Shown one piece after another: positions 41,541 to 51,278 of a stretch of 64,000 nucleotides of DNA. Positions within the stretch are counted from its first letter, which is position 1; each line of letters opens with the position of its first letter. The translations under genes and the position numbers were made by a program. The notes under the pieces are model-generated. The model was not told the origin of the DNA. It worked only from the letters and a program-made list of their open reading frames with translations, and did no database searches. This DNA is from Actinoplanes sp. M2I2 (lineage in GTDB: Bacteria > Actinomycetota > Actinomycetes > Mycobacteriales > Micromonosporaceae): assembly GCF_023544445.1 (NCBI RefSeq), contig NZ_JALPVJ010000025.1, forward strand, positions 1 through 64,000. Direction: 5' to 3'.

Positions 41541-44500
41541 GTGCTGAGGCTGGTGCCGCGGCGGGCCCGCGCCCAGTGGCCACTGCTGGCCTCGCTGCTG
41601 ACCATCCTGGTCGTCGGCACCACGCTGCTCGGCACGGCCGCGCTGCTGGTGACCCGTACCTCGGAGCGCGGGGTGGAGGTCTCGGCCGCCCGGGCCGACC
41701 CGGACGACGTCACCGCCACCGCGTACGTCGGAACCGTGGCCGCGGCGAACGCCCGGTCGGTGGCGACCGACACCCGGACCGTGCTGACCTCGGCGATGGC
41801 GCCGTTCCCGGCCACCACCACGACCCGCGCGTCGGCCGCCCTGCGGCTGCTGCCGATGGGCGACGGCGGCGGCGTGCTGGGCGGCGGCTACCTGTCCGGC
41901 CTCGACGACCTGCCGTCGCGGGCGGCGCTGGTCGCCGGCCGATGGCCGCGGGCGTCGGCGGCGCTCCCGGAGGCGGCCGTCCTGCAGAGCACGGCCCGGC
42001 TGCTCGAGCTGAAGGTCGGCGACCGCGTCGACCTCGGGCCCGAGCTCGGCCGCTCACCCAACCAGGCGGTCGGCGTACGGATCGTGGCCGTCGTCCGGCC
42101 CCTGCAGAACGCCGGGTGGGACCGCGACCCGCTCGGCGGCACCGGCTTCGACCCCGATCCGCCCGAGAGCACGTCGGCCCGCCAGATCCACGCCTACGGG
42201 CCGTTCCTGGTCGACCTGGACGACCTGCTCACCGGCGGATCGGCGCTCAGCCGGCTCGAGGTGACCGCCCACCCCGATCTGTCCGCGCCGACCGGCCGCG
42301 GGCTCGACGAGCTGACGGCGTCGCTGCTGGGCGCCAACCGCAAGCTGGAGGGGACGCTGGGCGATCGCGTCGAGGTCCAGCGGGTCTCCTCACCGCTCCC
42401 CCGGGTGCTGCTCGACGCGCGCGATCAGCAGCAGCTCACCTCGGGCGGGGTGCTGTCGCTGGCGCTGATCGGCCTGGTGCTGACCGCGATCGCGCTCACC
42501 CTGGCCGGACGGCTGACCACCGGGGTCCGGGCCGGCGAATCGGATCTCCTGGCCGCCCTGGGCACGAGCCGGCGCCAGTTCACCGCGGTGGCGGCGGCCG
42601 AGGCCGGTGCGGTCGCCGTGGTGGCGGTCGCCCTGGCCGTGCCGCTCTCCTCGCTGCTGCACGCCGCCCTGACCCGCCTGCCGCCGCTGGCCGGCGCGGG
42701 CCTGGCCGCCCCGGTGACCGTGACCGCAGCCCAGGTCCTGGCGGTGGTCGGCGGGGCCGTCGCCCTGACCGCGCTGAACGTCGGGCTGGCCACCCGGACG
42801 GCCGCCGGGGCCGGGGACCGGCGCACCCAGCGCGAGCTGCTCGCCCGTTCCGGGCTCGACGTCCTGCTGGTCGCCCTCGCGGTGGTCGGCTGGTGGCAGC
42901 TGCGGGCCCAGCCCGCGGCCGCCGGTTCCCGGGCCGATGCCGTACGGGTCCTCGCGCCCGCCCTGATCCTGACCGCCGGAGCGGCGCTGGCCCTGCGGGT
43001 CGTGCCGCCGCTGTTGCGCGCCGGGGAGCGGCTGGCCGGGCGGGCCCGCGGCTTCACGCTCGCGCTGGCCGCCGCCGGGGCCGCCCGCCGCCCGCAGGCG
43101 CTGGCCGCCGGGCTGCTGATCTGCCTGGGCTGCGGGGCCGCGACCTTCGGCACGGCGTTCGGCTCGACCTGGCACACCTCGCAACGCGACCAGGCCGACC
43201 TGGCCGTCGGCACCGACCTCGCCCTGTCGCTGACCACCGCGCCGCTCACCGGGCAGAGCGCCCAGGTCGCCACGGCCACCGGCGGGGTGATCAGCCCGGT
43301 CGCCCGGCAGAACATCGTGGTCGGCCAGTGGCTGGGCGGCCCGGACTCGGCTCCGCAACTCATCGCGGCCGACCTGCGGCACGCCGACGTCCTGCTGCGG
43401 GGCCGGGCCGGGCCGGCCGGCGGCTGGGCCGGCACCACCCGCCCGCTGGTCGCGCCGGCCCCGGTGACCGGCGTCGCCCTCCCCCGGGGCAGCACTCCGG
43501 CGATCACCGGGACGACCACCGGGGCCATGCCGATCTCGGTGGCCCCCCATCTGCTGCTGCAGGACGACAGCGGGCTCCGGACGACGTGCGACGGCGGCCC
43601 CGTCCCGCTGGACGGCCGCGCCCACCCGGTGCCGGGGTGCGTCACCCAGCCCGGACTGCGGCTGATCGGTGTCACGCTGTCGGTCCTCGGCGAAGCGGGC
43701 ATCCAGTACGTGACCCGGATCGACGCCACGGTGACCCTGCCCGCCCCGTCGACGTCGGCGTGGACCGTGCGGGCCGCCTCGCCCGAGTCCGGCCAGCTCG
43801 ACGATCCTCAGATCACGGCCACCGGCTCGCGGCTCCGGCTGAGCTCGGCGGTGAGCTTCGCCGACACGGCCCCCTCGGCCCGCATCCTGGTCGCCACCGC
43901 CTTCGCCGATCCGGGCCCGGTCCCGGTCGTGGTGTCGAGGCAGTTCGCCACCGCGGTCGGCGCCCGCCGCGGATCCGAGATCTCCTTCGCCGTCGACCAG
44001 ACCCCGGTGCGCGCGGTCGTCGTCGGCGTCGTGCCCCAGGTGCCGTCGGCCCCGGGGGCGGCCGCCCTGCTGGCCGACCTCGATCTGCTCACCCGGGCCA
44101 TGGCCGTGCGCGGCAACGTGGACTTGCCGGTGAGCGCCTGGTGGGTCGGGCACCCGGCTGCCCCCGACGCCGCCGCCCGCGCCGACGGTCTGGGCCTGGG
44201 CACTGTCACCACCCGCGCCGCGGAGGCCGAGCGCCTGTCCGGCAGCCCGGTGCGGGCCTCCTTCCCGGCCGTCCTGCGGGTGCTGATCGTCGCCGCGGTC
44301 GTGCTGCTGCTCGGGGGCGTGCTGCTGCAGGTGACGTGCGACATGCAGGCGCGGGCCGTCGAGGTGGCCCGGCTGCGCGGCCTCGGCGTGTCCCGGCGCG
44401 GGATCCGGGCCGCGCTGCTCGGCGAGCAGGCCGCGGTCGTCCTGCCCCTGCTGGCCGCCGGAGCCGGGGTCGGGGCGCTGGCCACCCACCTGGTCGCCCC

Positions 44501-44681
44501 GCTGCTGATCCGGTCGGACACCGGCGCGACCGCCGTACCGGCCGCCGTGGCCCACTGGCCCTGGGCGAGCGAGATTCTGCTGCTCGTGGCCCTGGTCGCC
44601 GCCTGCGGCCTGGCGGCCGGCGCCGCGGTCCTCGTGCAGGTCAGCCGGGCCGACGCCGCCCATCTGCGGGTGGCGTCGTGA
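41541..44681 (+). CDS. FtsX-like ABC permease (first)
   Basis: The product has 1046 residues. A first membrane helix (about 15-35) is followed by a large extracytoplasmic domain, a block of FtsX-type helices (about 305-430), several more helices (about 435-530), a second extracytoplasmic domain and a C-terminal FtsX block (about 910-1035). It is a duplicated-FtsX architecture. GTG 41541 is the first usable start after the ATPase gene; no strong Shine-Dalgarno is seen. Its stop overlaps the next permease start (GTGA at 44678). Substrate unknown: lipid, lipoprotein or peptide export are all possible for this class. Confidence 0.88.
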   Translation: MLRLVPRRARAQWPLLASLLTILVVGTTLLGTAALLVTRTSERGVEVSAARADPDDVTATAYVGTVAAANARSVATDTRTVLTSAMAPFPATTTTRASAALRLLPMGDGGGVLGGGYLSGLDDLPSRAALVAGRWPRASAALPEAAVLQSTARLLELKVGDRVDLGPELGRSPNQAVGVRIVAVVRPLQNAGWDRDPLGGTGFDPDPPESTSARQIHAYGPFLVDLDDLLTGGSALSRLEVTAHPDLSAPTGRGLDELTASLLGANRKLEGTLGDRVEVQRVSSPLPRVLLDARDQQQLTSGGVLSLALIGLVLTAIALTLAGRLTTGVRAGESDLLAALGTSRRQFTAVAAAEAGAVAVVAVALAVPLSSLLHAALTRLPPLAGAGLAAPVTVTAAQVLAVVGGAVALTALNVGLATRTAAGAGDRRTQRELLARSGLDVLLVALAVVGWWQLRAQPAAAGSRADAVRVLAPALILTAGAALALRVVPPLLRAGERLAGRARGFTLALAAAGAARRPQALAAGLLICLGCGAATFGTAFGSTWHTSQRDQADLAVGTDLALSLTTAPLTGQSAQVATATGGVISPVARQNIVVGQWLGGPDSAPQLIAADLRHADVLLRGRAGPAGGWAGTTRPLVAPAPVTGVALPRGSTPAITGTTTGAMPISVAPHLLLQDDSGLRTTCDGGPVPLDGRAHPVPGCVTQPGLRLIGVTLSVLGEAGIQYVTRIDATVTLPAPSTSAWTVRAASPESGQLDDPQITATGSRLRLSSAVSFADTAPSARILVATAFADPGPVPVVVSRQFATAVGARRGSEISFAVDQTPVRAVVVGVVPQVPSAPGAAALLADLDLLTRAMAVRGNVDLPVSAWWVGHPAAPDAAARADGLGLGTVTTRAAEAERLSGSPVRASFPAVLRVLIVAAVVLLLGGVLLQVTCDMQARAVEVARLRGLGVSRRGIRAALLGEQAAVVLPLLAAGAGVGALATHLVAPLLIRSDTGATAVPAAVAHWPWASEILLLVALVAACGLAAGAAVLVQVSRADAAHLRVAS

Positions 44682-47437
44682 GGGCCCGCCGGGTGGCGGC
44701 GCCCGCCCCGCACTGGCCCAGCGTTCGCGGCCGGGCCCGTGCCGACGCCGGGCCGCTGCTGCTGGTCGCCTGCGTGGTCGCCGTCGTGGCGCTGCTCGCC
44801 GGGGCCACGCCGCCGCTGATCCGCTCGACCTCGGACGAGGCCACCCGGGACGCGGTGCGCCGCGCGGCCGACGACGCCGCCGTCCGGGTGGAGTCGGACT
44901 GGCCCGACGACTACGGGCCCACCGGCGGGCGGCTGCGCAGCCCGCGCCTGGCCGACGACGTCGCCGCCGTGGGCGCGCTGGCCGAGGACGACCTCGACCC
45001 CGGCCTGCGGGCCGCGCTGCAGTCACCCGTCACGACCGTGTCGAGCATCTCGCTGGCCGTCACCGACGGCAGCGTGCAGCGCCGCCTCCAGCTCGAATAT
45101 CTGCGCGGGGCCGCCGGCGGCCCGGCGGTCACCTGGATCGCCGGGCGGGCCCCCGGCCCGGCCGACGCCGACGAGTTCGTCGAGGTGCCGCTCAACGGCG
45201 CCCCCTGGCCGATGCAGATCGGGCTGTCCGAAACGGACGCCCGGGTGCTCGGGGCCGAGCCGGGCGACCGGATCCCGGTCCAGGACGACCAGCGCACCCC
45301 CTACGACGTACGGGTCAGCGGCATCTTCCGGCCGGTCGACGCGAACGACCCGGCCTGGCGCCTGGCCCCGTGGCTCCTGCAGCCGGCGGCCAACCGGGAC
45401 GGCCTGGGCAGCACCCGGTTCGGCGGGCTGCTGTCGGCCGAGTCGCTGCCCGACGCCCGGCTGGCCTTCCGCGCCGACCAGTTGCGGCGCAGCGTCCGCT
45501 TCGACGCCGACCCGGACAAGCTCACCTGGAAGTCGGCTCAGGCGCTGGCGGCCACGGTGGGCGAGCTCAAGGGCGGGTCGGCCGTGTCGGCCGAACGGGG
45601 CGACTCGCTCAAGTGGGCTACCCAGCTCGACAGTGTGCTGAGCGACCTGCGCAGCCAGATCGCCACCGCCACGGCCCAGGCCGCCGTGCTGCTGATCGCC
45701 GTGCTGGCCGGCGCCCTGCTCGTGATCGGGCTGGCCGCCGAATTGCTGACCCGGCGCCGGGCCGCCGCCCTGACCACCGCCCGCGAGCGGGGCGCGTCGC
45801 TGCCCGGCCTGGCCACCGAGCTGACTGTCGAGTCGATCGCGGTGACCGTGCCGGCCGCCCTGCTCGGGCTCGGCCTGAGCGTCGCGATCGTCGGCAGCGC
45901 CTCGCCGGTCTGGGTCCTCCCCTTCCTGGCCATCGCGGTGGGCACGGGCCCGGTGTCCGGGACCCTGACCGCGGCCCGGGCCACCCGGGACCGGCGGACC
46001 CCGGCCAACCGCAGCGCCCGGCGCTGGGCGTCGCGCACCGGACAGCTCCGGCGGGCCGCTCTCGACCTGGCCGTGCTGGCCCTCGCGGCCGCCTCGCTGA
46101 TCGCCCTGCGGCAGCGGGGCATCGGATCCAGCGCCGACGGCGACGTGGGTCTGCCCGCCGCCGCGCCGGCCCTGGTCGCGCTGGCCGTGGCCCTGCTCCT
46201 CGTCCGGCTGCTGCCGTACGGCATCCGGGCCGGGCTGCGGCTGACCCTGCGCTCCCGGCGCCCGCTCGCGCTCTTCGCGGCCGCGCGGGCCGCCGCGACG
46301 TCGTCGCGCGTGCTGCCCGCGTTCACCCTGATCACCGCGATCGCCCTGGCGTCGTTCGCGTTCACGCTGCACACCACGACCGCCCGGGGGTTGTCCGACG
46401 GCGCCTGGCAGACGGTCGGCGCCGACGCCCGCCTCACCGTGGGCTCCGGGGCGGCGCGCTCGACAGCGGCCGGCCCGACCACGGCCGGCCCCACCGCGAC
46501 GGTCGCCGGACGGGTGGCCGCCGCGCCCGGAGTCCGGCACGTCGTCGCGGCCCGGGTCGTCGAGAACGAGCGCTTCATCGCCGACTCCACCGCGGTCACC
46601 GCCCGCCTGGTCGTCGTGGACACCGCGGCCTTCCGCCGGCTGCTGGGCGACACCCCCCTGCCCGGCCTGCCCGACGTGCCCGGCCTGACCGCCACCCGCG
46701 ACGGCGCCGTACCCGCCCTGGTCCGCACGGGCGACAGGAGCCTGCGGCCGGGCACGAGCTTCCGGCTCCCCGTGGTGACCAACACGTCGATCCCGCTGAC
46801 CGCGGTCGGCGCCGCGCCGGCCATCGGCGCCGGCGACGTGGTCGTGGTCGACGCGGCGGCCGCCCGGGCGGCCGGCCTGGCGTCCGAGCCCGACACGATC
46901 TGGGCGACCGGGCCGGGCGCGGCCGGGGCGATCCGCGCCACGGCCGTCGACGGGCGGCTGACGGCCCGGACAGACGTGCTGGCGGATCGCCGGACCGCGC
47001 CGCTGACCTCCGGGCTCGTCCATCTCTACCTGATCGCGGCCGGGGTCCTGCTCGCCCTCGGGCTGCTCGGCTTCGCGGTCGCCGCCGCCGCGAGCGCGCC
47101 GGAACGGTGGGAGACGCTGGCCCGGCTGCGGACGCTGGGCCTGCGGCCGCGCGACAGCCATCGGGTGGCGGCCGGCGAGTTGCTGCCGGTGCTGCTGGTC
47201 ACCGCGCTGTGCGGGCCGGCGCTGGGCGCGCTGCTGGCCCGGATCACCCTCGGCCCGCTGGAGCTGCGGAGGCTCACCGGCCAGCTGTCCGACCCGGTGA
47301 CCGTCGTGCCCTGGTGGGTGCTCGAGCTGGTGACCGTCGGCGCGTCGGCGGCCGTGCTGGTGGCCGTGGTGGCCGCCGAGGCCGCCGTCCGGCGACGCCG
47401 GCGACTCGGCGACGTGCTGCGGGCCGGCGGCGGCTGA
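44678..47437 (+). CDS. FtsX-like ABC permease (second)
   Basis: The product has 919 residues. An N-terminal helix (about 25-45) is followed by an extracytoplasmic domain (about 50-320), membrane blocks (about 325-430, 460-520 and 540-570), another extracytoplasmic region and a C-terminal FtsX block (about 785-905). GTG 44678 overlaps the previous stop by 4 nt. It probably pairs with the permease at 41541 and the two ATPases. A bidirectional hairpin follows the stop. Confidence 0.88.
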   Translation: MRARRVAAPAPHWPSVRGRARADAGPLLLVACVVAVVALLAGATPPLIRSTSDEATRDAVRRAADDAAVRVESDWPDDYGPTGGRLRSPRLADDVAAVGALAEDDLDPGLRAALQSPVTTVSSISLAVTDGSVQRRLQLEYLRGAAGGPAVTWIAGRAPGPADADEFVEVPLNGAPWPMQIGLSETDARVLGAEPGDRIPVQDDQRTPYDVRVSGIFRPVDANDPAWRLAPWLLQPAANRDGLGSTRFGGLLSAESLPDARLAFRADQLRRSVRFDADPDKLTWKSAQALAATVGELKGGSAVSAERGDSLKWATQLDSVLSDLRSQIATATAQAAVLLIAVLAGALLVIGLAAELLTRRRAAALTTARERGASLPGLATELTVESIAVTVPAALLGLGLSVAIVGSASPVWVLPFLAIAVGTGPVSGTLTAARATRDRRTPANRSARRWASRTGQLRRAALDLAVLALAAASLIALRQRGIGSSADGDVGLPAAAPALVALAVALLLVRLLPYGIRAGLRLTLRSRRPLALFAAARAAATSSRVLPAFTLITAIALASFAFTLHTTTARGLSDGAWQTVGADARLTVGSGAARSTAAGPTTAGPTATVAGRVAAAPGVRHVVAARVVENERFIADSTAVTARLVVVDTAAFRRLLGDTPLPGLPDVPGLTATRDGAVPALVRTGDRSLRPGTSFRLPVVTNTSIPLTAVGAAPAIGAGDVVVVDAAAARAAGLASEPDTIWATGPGAAGAIRATAVDGRLTARTDVLADRRTAPLTSGLVHLYLIAAGVLLALGLLGFAVAAAASAPERWETLARLRTLGLRPRDSHRVAAGELLPVLLVTALCGPALGALLARITLGPLELRRLTGQLSDPVTVVPWWVLELVTVGASAAVLVAVVAAEAAVRRRRRLGDVLRAGGG

Positions 47438-47460
47438 CCTTCACCCGGCCGGCGGGGGGA

Positions 47461-47480
47461 CGGCCCCGATGTCGGGGCCG
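47461..47480. terminator. Bidirectional terminator hairpin
   Basis: CGGCCCCGA (47461-47469) and TCGGGGCCG (47472-47480) form a near-perfect stem between the convergent permease and small membrane-protein genes. Confidence 0.65.
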
Positions 47481-47510
47481 GCCCTCGCCGGCCGGGGTCC
47501 GGCGGTCCGG

Positions 47511-47972
47511 TCAGGCGGTCGCCCGGCGCGCCCGGAGCGCGAGCACCAGACCGGCGATCGACACCAGAGCGGCGATCGTCTCGGCCACGGCCGAGCCCAC
47601 CTTGCCGGGCGCGTTCCAGGTGTTCTCGTACAGGTCGGGCAGCGGGCCCACCGGGCCGAGATCCACGTACGTGTAGAGCGTCACCGCCGCGGCGGCGCCG
47701 CCGGCCACCACCAGCGAGATGGCCCAGGTGAGCACGGCCGGCCGGATCAGCAGGGCGAGAGCGACCACGATCGCGACCACCCCCTGGATGCGGAACAGCG
47801 CGCCCTCGCTCAGTACGGACGAGTGGAACTGGTCGTACCGGGCGGCGTCGTGCAGGTGCACGTAGGCGTCCACGCCCAGCAGCACCGCCGTCACCGCGGT
47901 GAGCACGCGCTCGGCGATCGAGATGTCGCGCAAGGCCACGTGCGTCCCGGCGCGCACAGCATGATCGGTCAT
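47511..47972 (-). CDS. Small four-helix membrane protein
   Basis: The product has 153 residues, with four predicted membrane helices (about 20-38, 60-80, 83-103 and 125-147). A polar Y-V-H-L-H-D-A-A-R-Y-D segment lies after the first helix. This Y-x-H-L-x-L/H motif and topology recur in actinomycete hypothetical membrane proteins without assigned function. ATG 47972 is preceded by GAAGGGAC. No partner gene is adjacent; transcription converges on the permease operon. Confidence 0.8.
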   Translation of the reverse strand: MTDHAVRAGTHVALRDISIAERVLTAVTAVLLGVDAYVHLHDAARYDQFHSSVLSEGALFRIQGVVAIVVALALLIRPAVLTWAISLVVAGGAAAAVTLYTYVDLGPVGPLPDLYENTWNAPGKVGSAVAETIAALVSIAGLVLALRARRATA

Positions 47973-48340
47973 CGGTCCGGTCCCTTCGGCAGAGGTCCTG
48001 CTTCCTTCCCCTCACGGTTCTCCGAAAGGACCGGTCCGGCATTGCCGCCAGCCGCCAACCCGCGTACCGGGCAGCGGGTACGGATGCCCCGGCCCGATAC
48101 CGGCCGGCCCCCGATGCCGCGGCCTCGATCTCCCTTGTGCGGCGATGTGACCTCGCCATGTTGTCCAGCGCGGCCGCCGGTCGTCGTCCGTTGAACGACT
48201 GATGCGGACGGCGGTCCCCGTCACTCGGCTTGACAGCGGTCACACCCGGGCGTTTGGTGGACGGAGCGTCGATGGAGAGTCACCGGGTGCATCGATCCCC
48301 GCTCCCGGGACAGCACACTCGGCTCGATGGAGGCTGTGCC
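47973..48340. other. Intergenic region, no gene found
   Basis: This 368-bp region separates the divergent membrane-protein and PaaK-like genes. It must hold both promoters. A TTGACA at 48230-48235 points toward the PaaK operon, but no convincing -10 lies at the right spacing. Several GC-rich dyads are present, none distinctive. No coding frame with credible start signals was found. Confidence 0.5.
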
Positions 48341-49675
48341 ATGACGGCTGCGATCAACCGGTCCGGTCCGCATCTCGGGGAAGCGCCGCCCCGCGAGACG
48401 CTCGACGAGGCCGAGCGCCTGAGCGTGGAGGAACTACGCGACCTGCAGTTGCAACGGCTGCGGTGGACGCTTCGCCACGCGTACGAGAACGTCCCGCACT
48501 ACCGGCGCGCGTTCGACGCGGCCGGCGTACGACCGGAGGACTGCCGCGACCTGGCCGACCTGGCCCGGTTCCCCACCACCAGCAAGGCCGACCTGCGCGA
48601 CAACTACCCGTTCGGGATGTTCGCCGTGCCCCAGGCCGACGTGCGCCGGATCCACGCGTCGTCCGGCACCACCGGCCGGCCCACGGTGGTCGGCTACACC
48701 GCCAACGACCTGGACATCTGGGCGACGGTGGTGGCGCGCTCCATCCGGGCGGCCGGCGGCCGGCCGGGCGACCGGCTGCACAACGCGTACGGGTACGGGC
48801 TCTTCACCGGCGGTCTCGGGGCCCACTACGGCGCCGAGCGGCTCGGCTGCACCGTCATCCCGGTCTCCGGCGGCATGACGCCGCGGCAGGTGCAGCTGAT
48901 CACCGACTTCGAGCCGCGCGTGATCATGGTGACGCCGTCCTACATGCTCACCGTCATCGACGAGTTCGAGAAGCAGGGCCTCGACCCGCGGACGTCGAGC
49001 CTGGAGATCGGCATCTTCGGGGCCGAGCCGTGGACCGAGCAGATGCGGGCCGAGATGGAGGAGCGGGCCGGCATCCACGCCGTCGACATCTACGGGTTGT
49101 CCGAGGTCATCGGCCCCGGCGTGGCCCAGGAGTGCGTGGAGACCAAGGACGGCCTGCACATCTGGGAGGACCACTTCTATCCCGAGGTGATCGACCCGGA
49201 CAGCGGCGAGGTGCTGCCCGAGGGTGAGCTGGGCGAGCTGGTCTTCACCTCGCTGACCAAGGAGGCCATGCCGGTCATCCGCTATCGCACGCGGGATCTG
49301 ACCCGCCTGCTGCCCGGCACGGCGCGGCCCGGGATGCGCCGGATGGAGAAGGTCACCGGCCGCAGCGACGACATGATCATCCTGCGCGGCGTGAATCTCT
49401 TCCCGACCCAGATCGAGGAGATCATCCTGCGTACGCCGGGCCTGGCTCCGCACTTCCAGCTCGTGCTGAGCACCCGCGGCCGGCTGGACCATCTGACCGT
49501 CCAGGTCGAGGCCCGCCCGGACAGCCCGGCCGACCGCCGCGACGCGGCCGCCGCCGAAGTGGTCAAGGCGGTGAAGGACACCATCGGCACCAGCGTCGAG
49601 GTGGTGTGCCTCGAGCCCGAGACGCTGCCCCGATCGGCCGGCAAGATCCAGCGGCTGGTCGACCACCGCGGTTAG
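48341..49675 (+). CDS. Phenylacetate-CoA ligase-like AMP-forming enzyme
   Basis: The product has 444 residues. It shows the adenylate-forming P-loop H-A-S-S-G-T-T-G-R-P-T, the Y-G-L-S-E motif, the Y-R-T-R-D-L segment before the hinge and a PaaK-type C-terminal subdomain ending S-A-G-K-I-Q-R with the catalytic lysine. The family activates aryl-acetates or other aromatic acids to CoA thioesters. ATG 48341 follows GGAGG by 8 nt; the frame is open upstream but without signals. It is the first gene of a five-gene operon lacking other phenylacetate-pathway genes, so the substrate may differ from phenylacetate. Confidence 0.93.
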   Translation: MTAAINRSGPHLGEAPPRETLDEAERLSVEELRDLQLQRLRWTLRHAYENVPHYRRAFDAAGVRPEDCRDLADLARFPTTSKADLRDNYPFGMFAVPQADVRRIHASSGTTGRPTVVGYTANDLDIWATVVARSIRAAGGRPGDRLHNAYGYGLFTGGLGAHYGAERLGCTVIPVSGGMTPRQVQLITDFEPRVIMVTPSYMLTVIDEFEKQGLDPRTSSLEIGIFGAEPWTEQMRAEMEERAGIHAVDIYGLSEVIGPGVAQECVETKDGLHIWEDHFYPEVIDPDSGEVLPEGELGELVFTSLTKEAMPVIRYRTRDLTRLLPGTARPGMRRMEKVTGRSDDMIILRGVNLFPTQIEEIILRTPGLAPHFQLVLSTRGRLDHLTVQVEARPDSPADRRDAAAAEVVKAVKDTIGTSVEVVCLEPETLPRSAGKIQRLVDHRG

Positions 49676-49687
49676 AGGAGGAAGAGG

Positions 49688-50005
49688 ATGGCAGTCTTCC
49701 GGATTCTGGAGGCCACGGCCCGCCCCGGCGCGATCAGCCGGTTGTCGGAGCTGCTCGTCCAGCAGGAGCGGGACGTGGTCGCGAACGCGCCCGGCATCGT
49801 GTTCGTGCAGTCCCTGCGCAGCGGCGACCGGGTGCTCGCCGTCTCCAGCTGGCGCAGCGTCGAGGACATGCAGCGCTATCTCGACCAGCCGGTGACCAGC
49901 ACGTTCTATCAGGAGCTGCCCGGGTTGCTGATGGGCGTGCCCAGCGTCCGGACGTTCGAGGTGCTCAGCCCCGACGGCGGCACCAACGGGTGGGGGTCGG
50001 CGTGA
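49688..50005 (+). CDS. ABM-family (antibiotic biosynthesis monooxygenase-fold) protein
   Basis: The product has 105 residues in a dimeric alpha/beta-barrel pattern (A-R-P-G-A-I-S-R-L-S-E-L-L near 12-24; S-S-W-R-S-V-E-D-M-Q-R-Y-L near 53-65). The family includes cofactor-free monooxygenases acting on aromatic substrates, and heme or polyketide-modifying enzymes. It begins 12 nt after the ligase stop behind GAGGAGGAAGAGG and overlaps the next gene (GTGA at 50002). Confidence 0.82.
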   Translation: MAVFRILEATARPGAISRLSELLVQQERDVVANAPGIVFVQSLRSGDRVLAVSSWRSVEDMQRYLDQPVTSTFYQELPGLLMGVPSVRTFEVLSPDGGTNGWGSA

Positions 50006-50679
50006 GCTGGTACTACCCCAAGGGCTGGACCGACCAGGAGGACGGCATCGAACAGGTGCTGATCCACTACGCGTGCACGCCGCCGGGCCAGTGGCCGGAC
50101 TGGAGCTGGAGCCACGACGCGCGCGTGCTGCAGGACTTCGGCGGCTACCCGCGGCAACGGCTCAAGGTGCTGCGGATGCCCCGCGAGGTGTGGGACATGC
50201 AGCACGGGTGGTCGACACCGGAGTACCGCTTCCACTACTTCTTCGAGGTCTACCAGAACGGTCACCGGTGGACGACCGACCTGTTCTCCGAGGACATCGT
50301 CTACCGCGATCTCGAGTACGCCGACGACAACGGCTGGATCACGAACATCTGCATCTACTGGTCGGTCGGCGACTGGCACGCCCCGGTCTACAGCCCGATG
50401 GAGGACCCACGGATCCCGGCCGACTCGGAGTTCGTGGCGCGCAATTACTACACGTACGACGACAAAGAGCGTTTCCACCGCGAGAAATACCACATGCTGT
50501 ACGCGTTGGACCTGCCGCACCGCTACTCGGCCCGCATGTGGGGCCCGCGGGGCGCCTCGATCGTCCAGCAGTACCACATCGGGCGCATGTATCCGCCCGA
50601 GGAGAAGAACGAGACCTGGATCGGGCCGTACGGCTCGTCGGCGCCGGGAGGTGACAACTGTTGGGTGCATCATCTGTGA
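50002..50679 (+). CDS. Aromatic-rich protein of unknown family (paralog A)
   Basis: The product has 225 residues and is unusually rich in Trp, Tyr, His and Phe. Segments Y-R-F-H-Y-F-F-E-V, F-S-E-D-I-V and R-M-W-G-P-R-G align with H-H-F-F-F-V, F-T-E-D-I-V and R-V-W-G-V-R-G of the next gene product, so the two are tandem paralogs. No signal peptide or helix. The beta-rich pattern and aromatic residues suggest a carbohydrate-binding-like or ligand-binding sandwich; this is a guess. GTG 50002 overlaps the ABM gene. Confidence 0.75.
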   Translation: MSWYYPKGWTDQEDGIEQVLIHYACTPPGQWPDWSWSHDARVLQDFGGYPRQRLKVLRMPREVWDMQHGWSTPEYRFHYFFEVYQNGHRWTTDLFSEDIVYRDLEYADDNGWITNICIYWSVGDWHAPVYSPMEDPRIPADSEFVARNYYTYDDKERFHREKYHMLYALDLPHRYSARMWGPRGASIVQQYHIGRMYPPEEKNETWIGPYGSSAPGGDNCWVHHL

Positions 50680-51278
50680 CCGCCTTCTTCGGTCTGCGCA
50701 AGAACTGGCTCGACCCCGTGCCGGGCATCGCCATGGTGCAGGCGCACTACACGTGGTCGCCGCGCGACGCCGTGCCCGACTGGACGGAAGCCGAGCAGGT
50801 CGTGCTCGCGCCCGAGGGCGACCGGCTGCGCACCGCCGTGCTCGAGGTGCCGCGGCTGGATTCGGCCTTCGTCCTGCACCACTTCTTCTTCGTGGTCGGG
50901 GCCGACGACCGGGCCGCCTCGCCGGTGTTCACCGAGGACATCGTCTCGGCCGAGGTGGCGTACGAGGACACCGGCGGCGACCTCACATCGGTGGGCCTGG
51001 TCTGGAGCGAGGTCGAGCTCGCGGCCCCGAACTACACGAGCACGGCCATGGACGGCCTGCCCTTCGAGACGCCGGGCGACGCGCCCGGCGACGGCAACCT
51101 CTACGAGTTCGTCCGGGCCCAGCCTCTGCCGCACACGTTCCGCGGCCGGGTGTGGGGAGTGCGCGGCACACGGGTCCGTTACGGCTTCCACCTGATCCGC
51201 AACGGCCGGCCCGACCCGGCCGGCGACTCGGAGAGCTGGGACGACAACGACGGCCGGGGCTGGGTCGTCGAGCTGTGA
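50661..51278 (+). CDS. Aromatic-rich protein of unknown family (paralog B)
   Basis: The product has 205 residues and is paralogous to the preceding protein through F-F-F-V, F-T-E-D-I-V and R-V-W-G-V-R-G, with more charged loops. A TTG start at 50661 is chosen because GGAGGTGA (50647-50654), a near-perfect anti-Shine-Dalgarno match, lies 6 nt upstream. The in-frame GTG at 50676 would be too far from it. The gene overlaps paralog A by 19 nt and the amidohydrolase by 4 nt (GTGA at 51275). Function unknown; the two paralogs may form a heterodimer. Confidence 0.74.
   Translation: MGASSVTAFFGLRKNWLDPVPGIAMVQAHYTWSPRDAVPDWTEAEQVVLAPEGDRLRTAVLEVPRLDSAFVLHHFFFVVGADDRAASPVFTEDIVSAEVAYEDTGGDLTSVGLVWSEVELAAPNYTSTAMDGLPFETPGDAPGDGNLYEFVRAQPLPHTFRGRVWGVRGTRVRYGFHLIRNGRPDPAGDSESWDDNDGRGWVVEL

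Noticed and set aside
48230..48258. TTGACA upstream of the PaaK operon as a promoter
   Set aside because: No TANNNT-like -10 at 16-19 nt; mentioned only as a weak signal in the intergenic entry.
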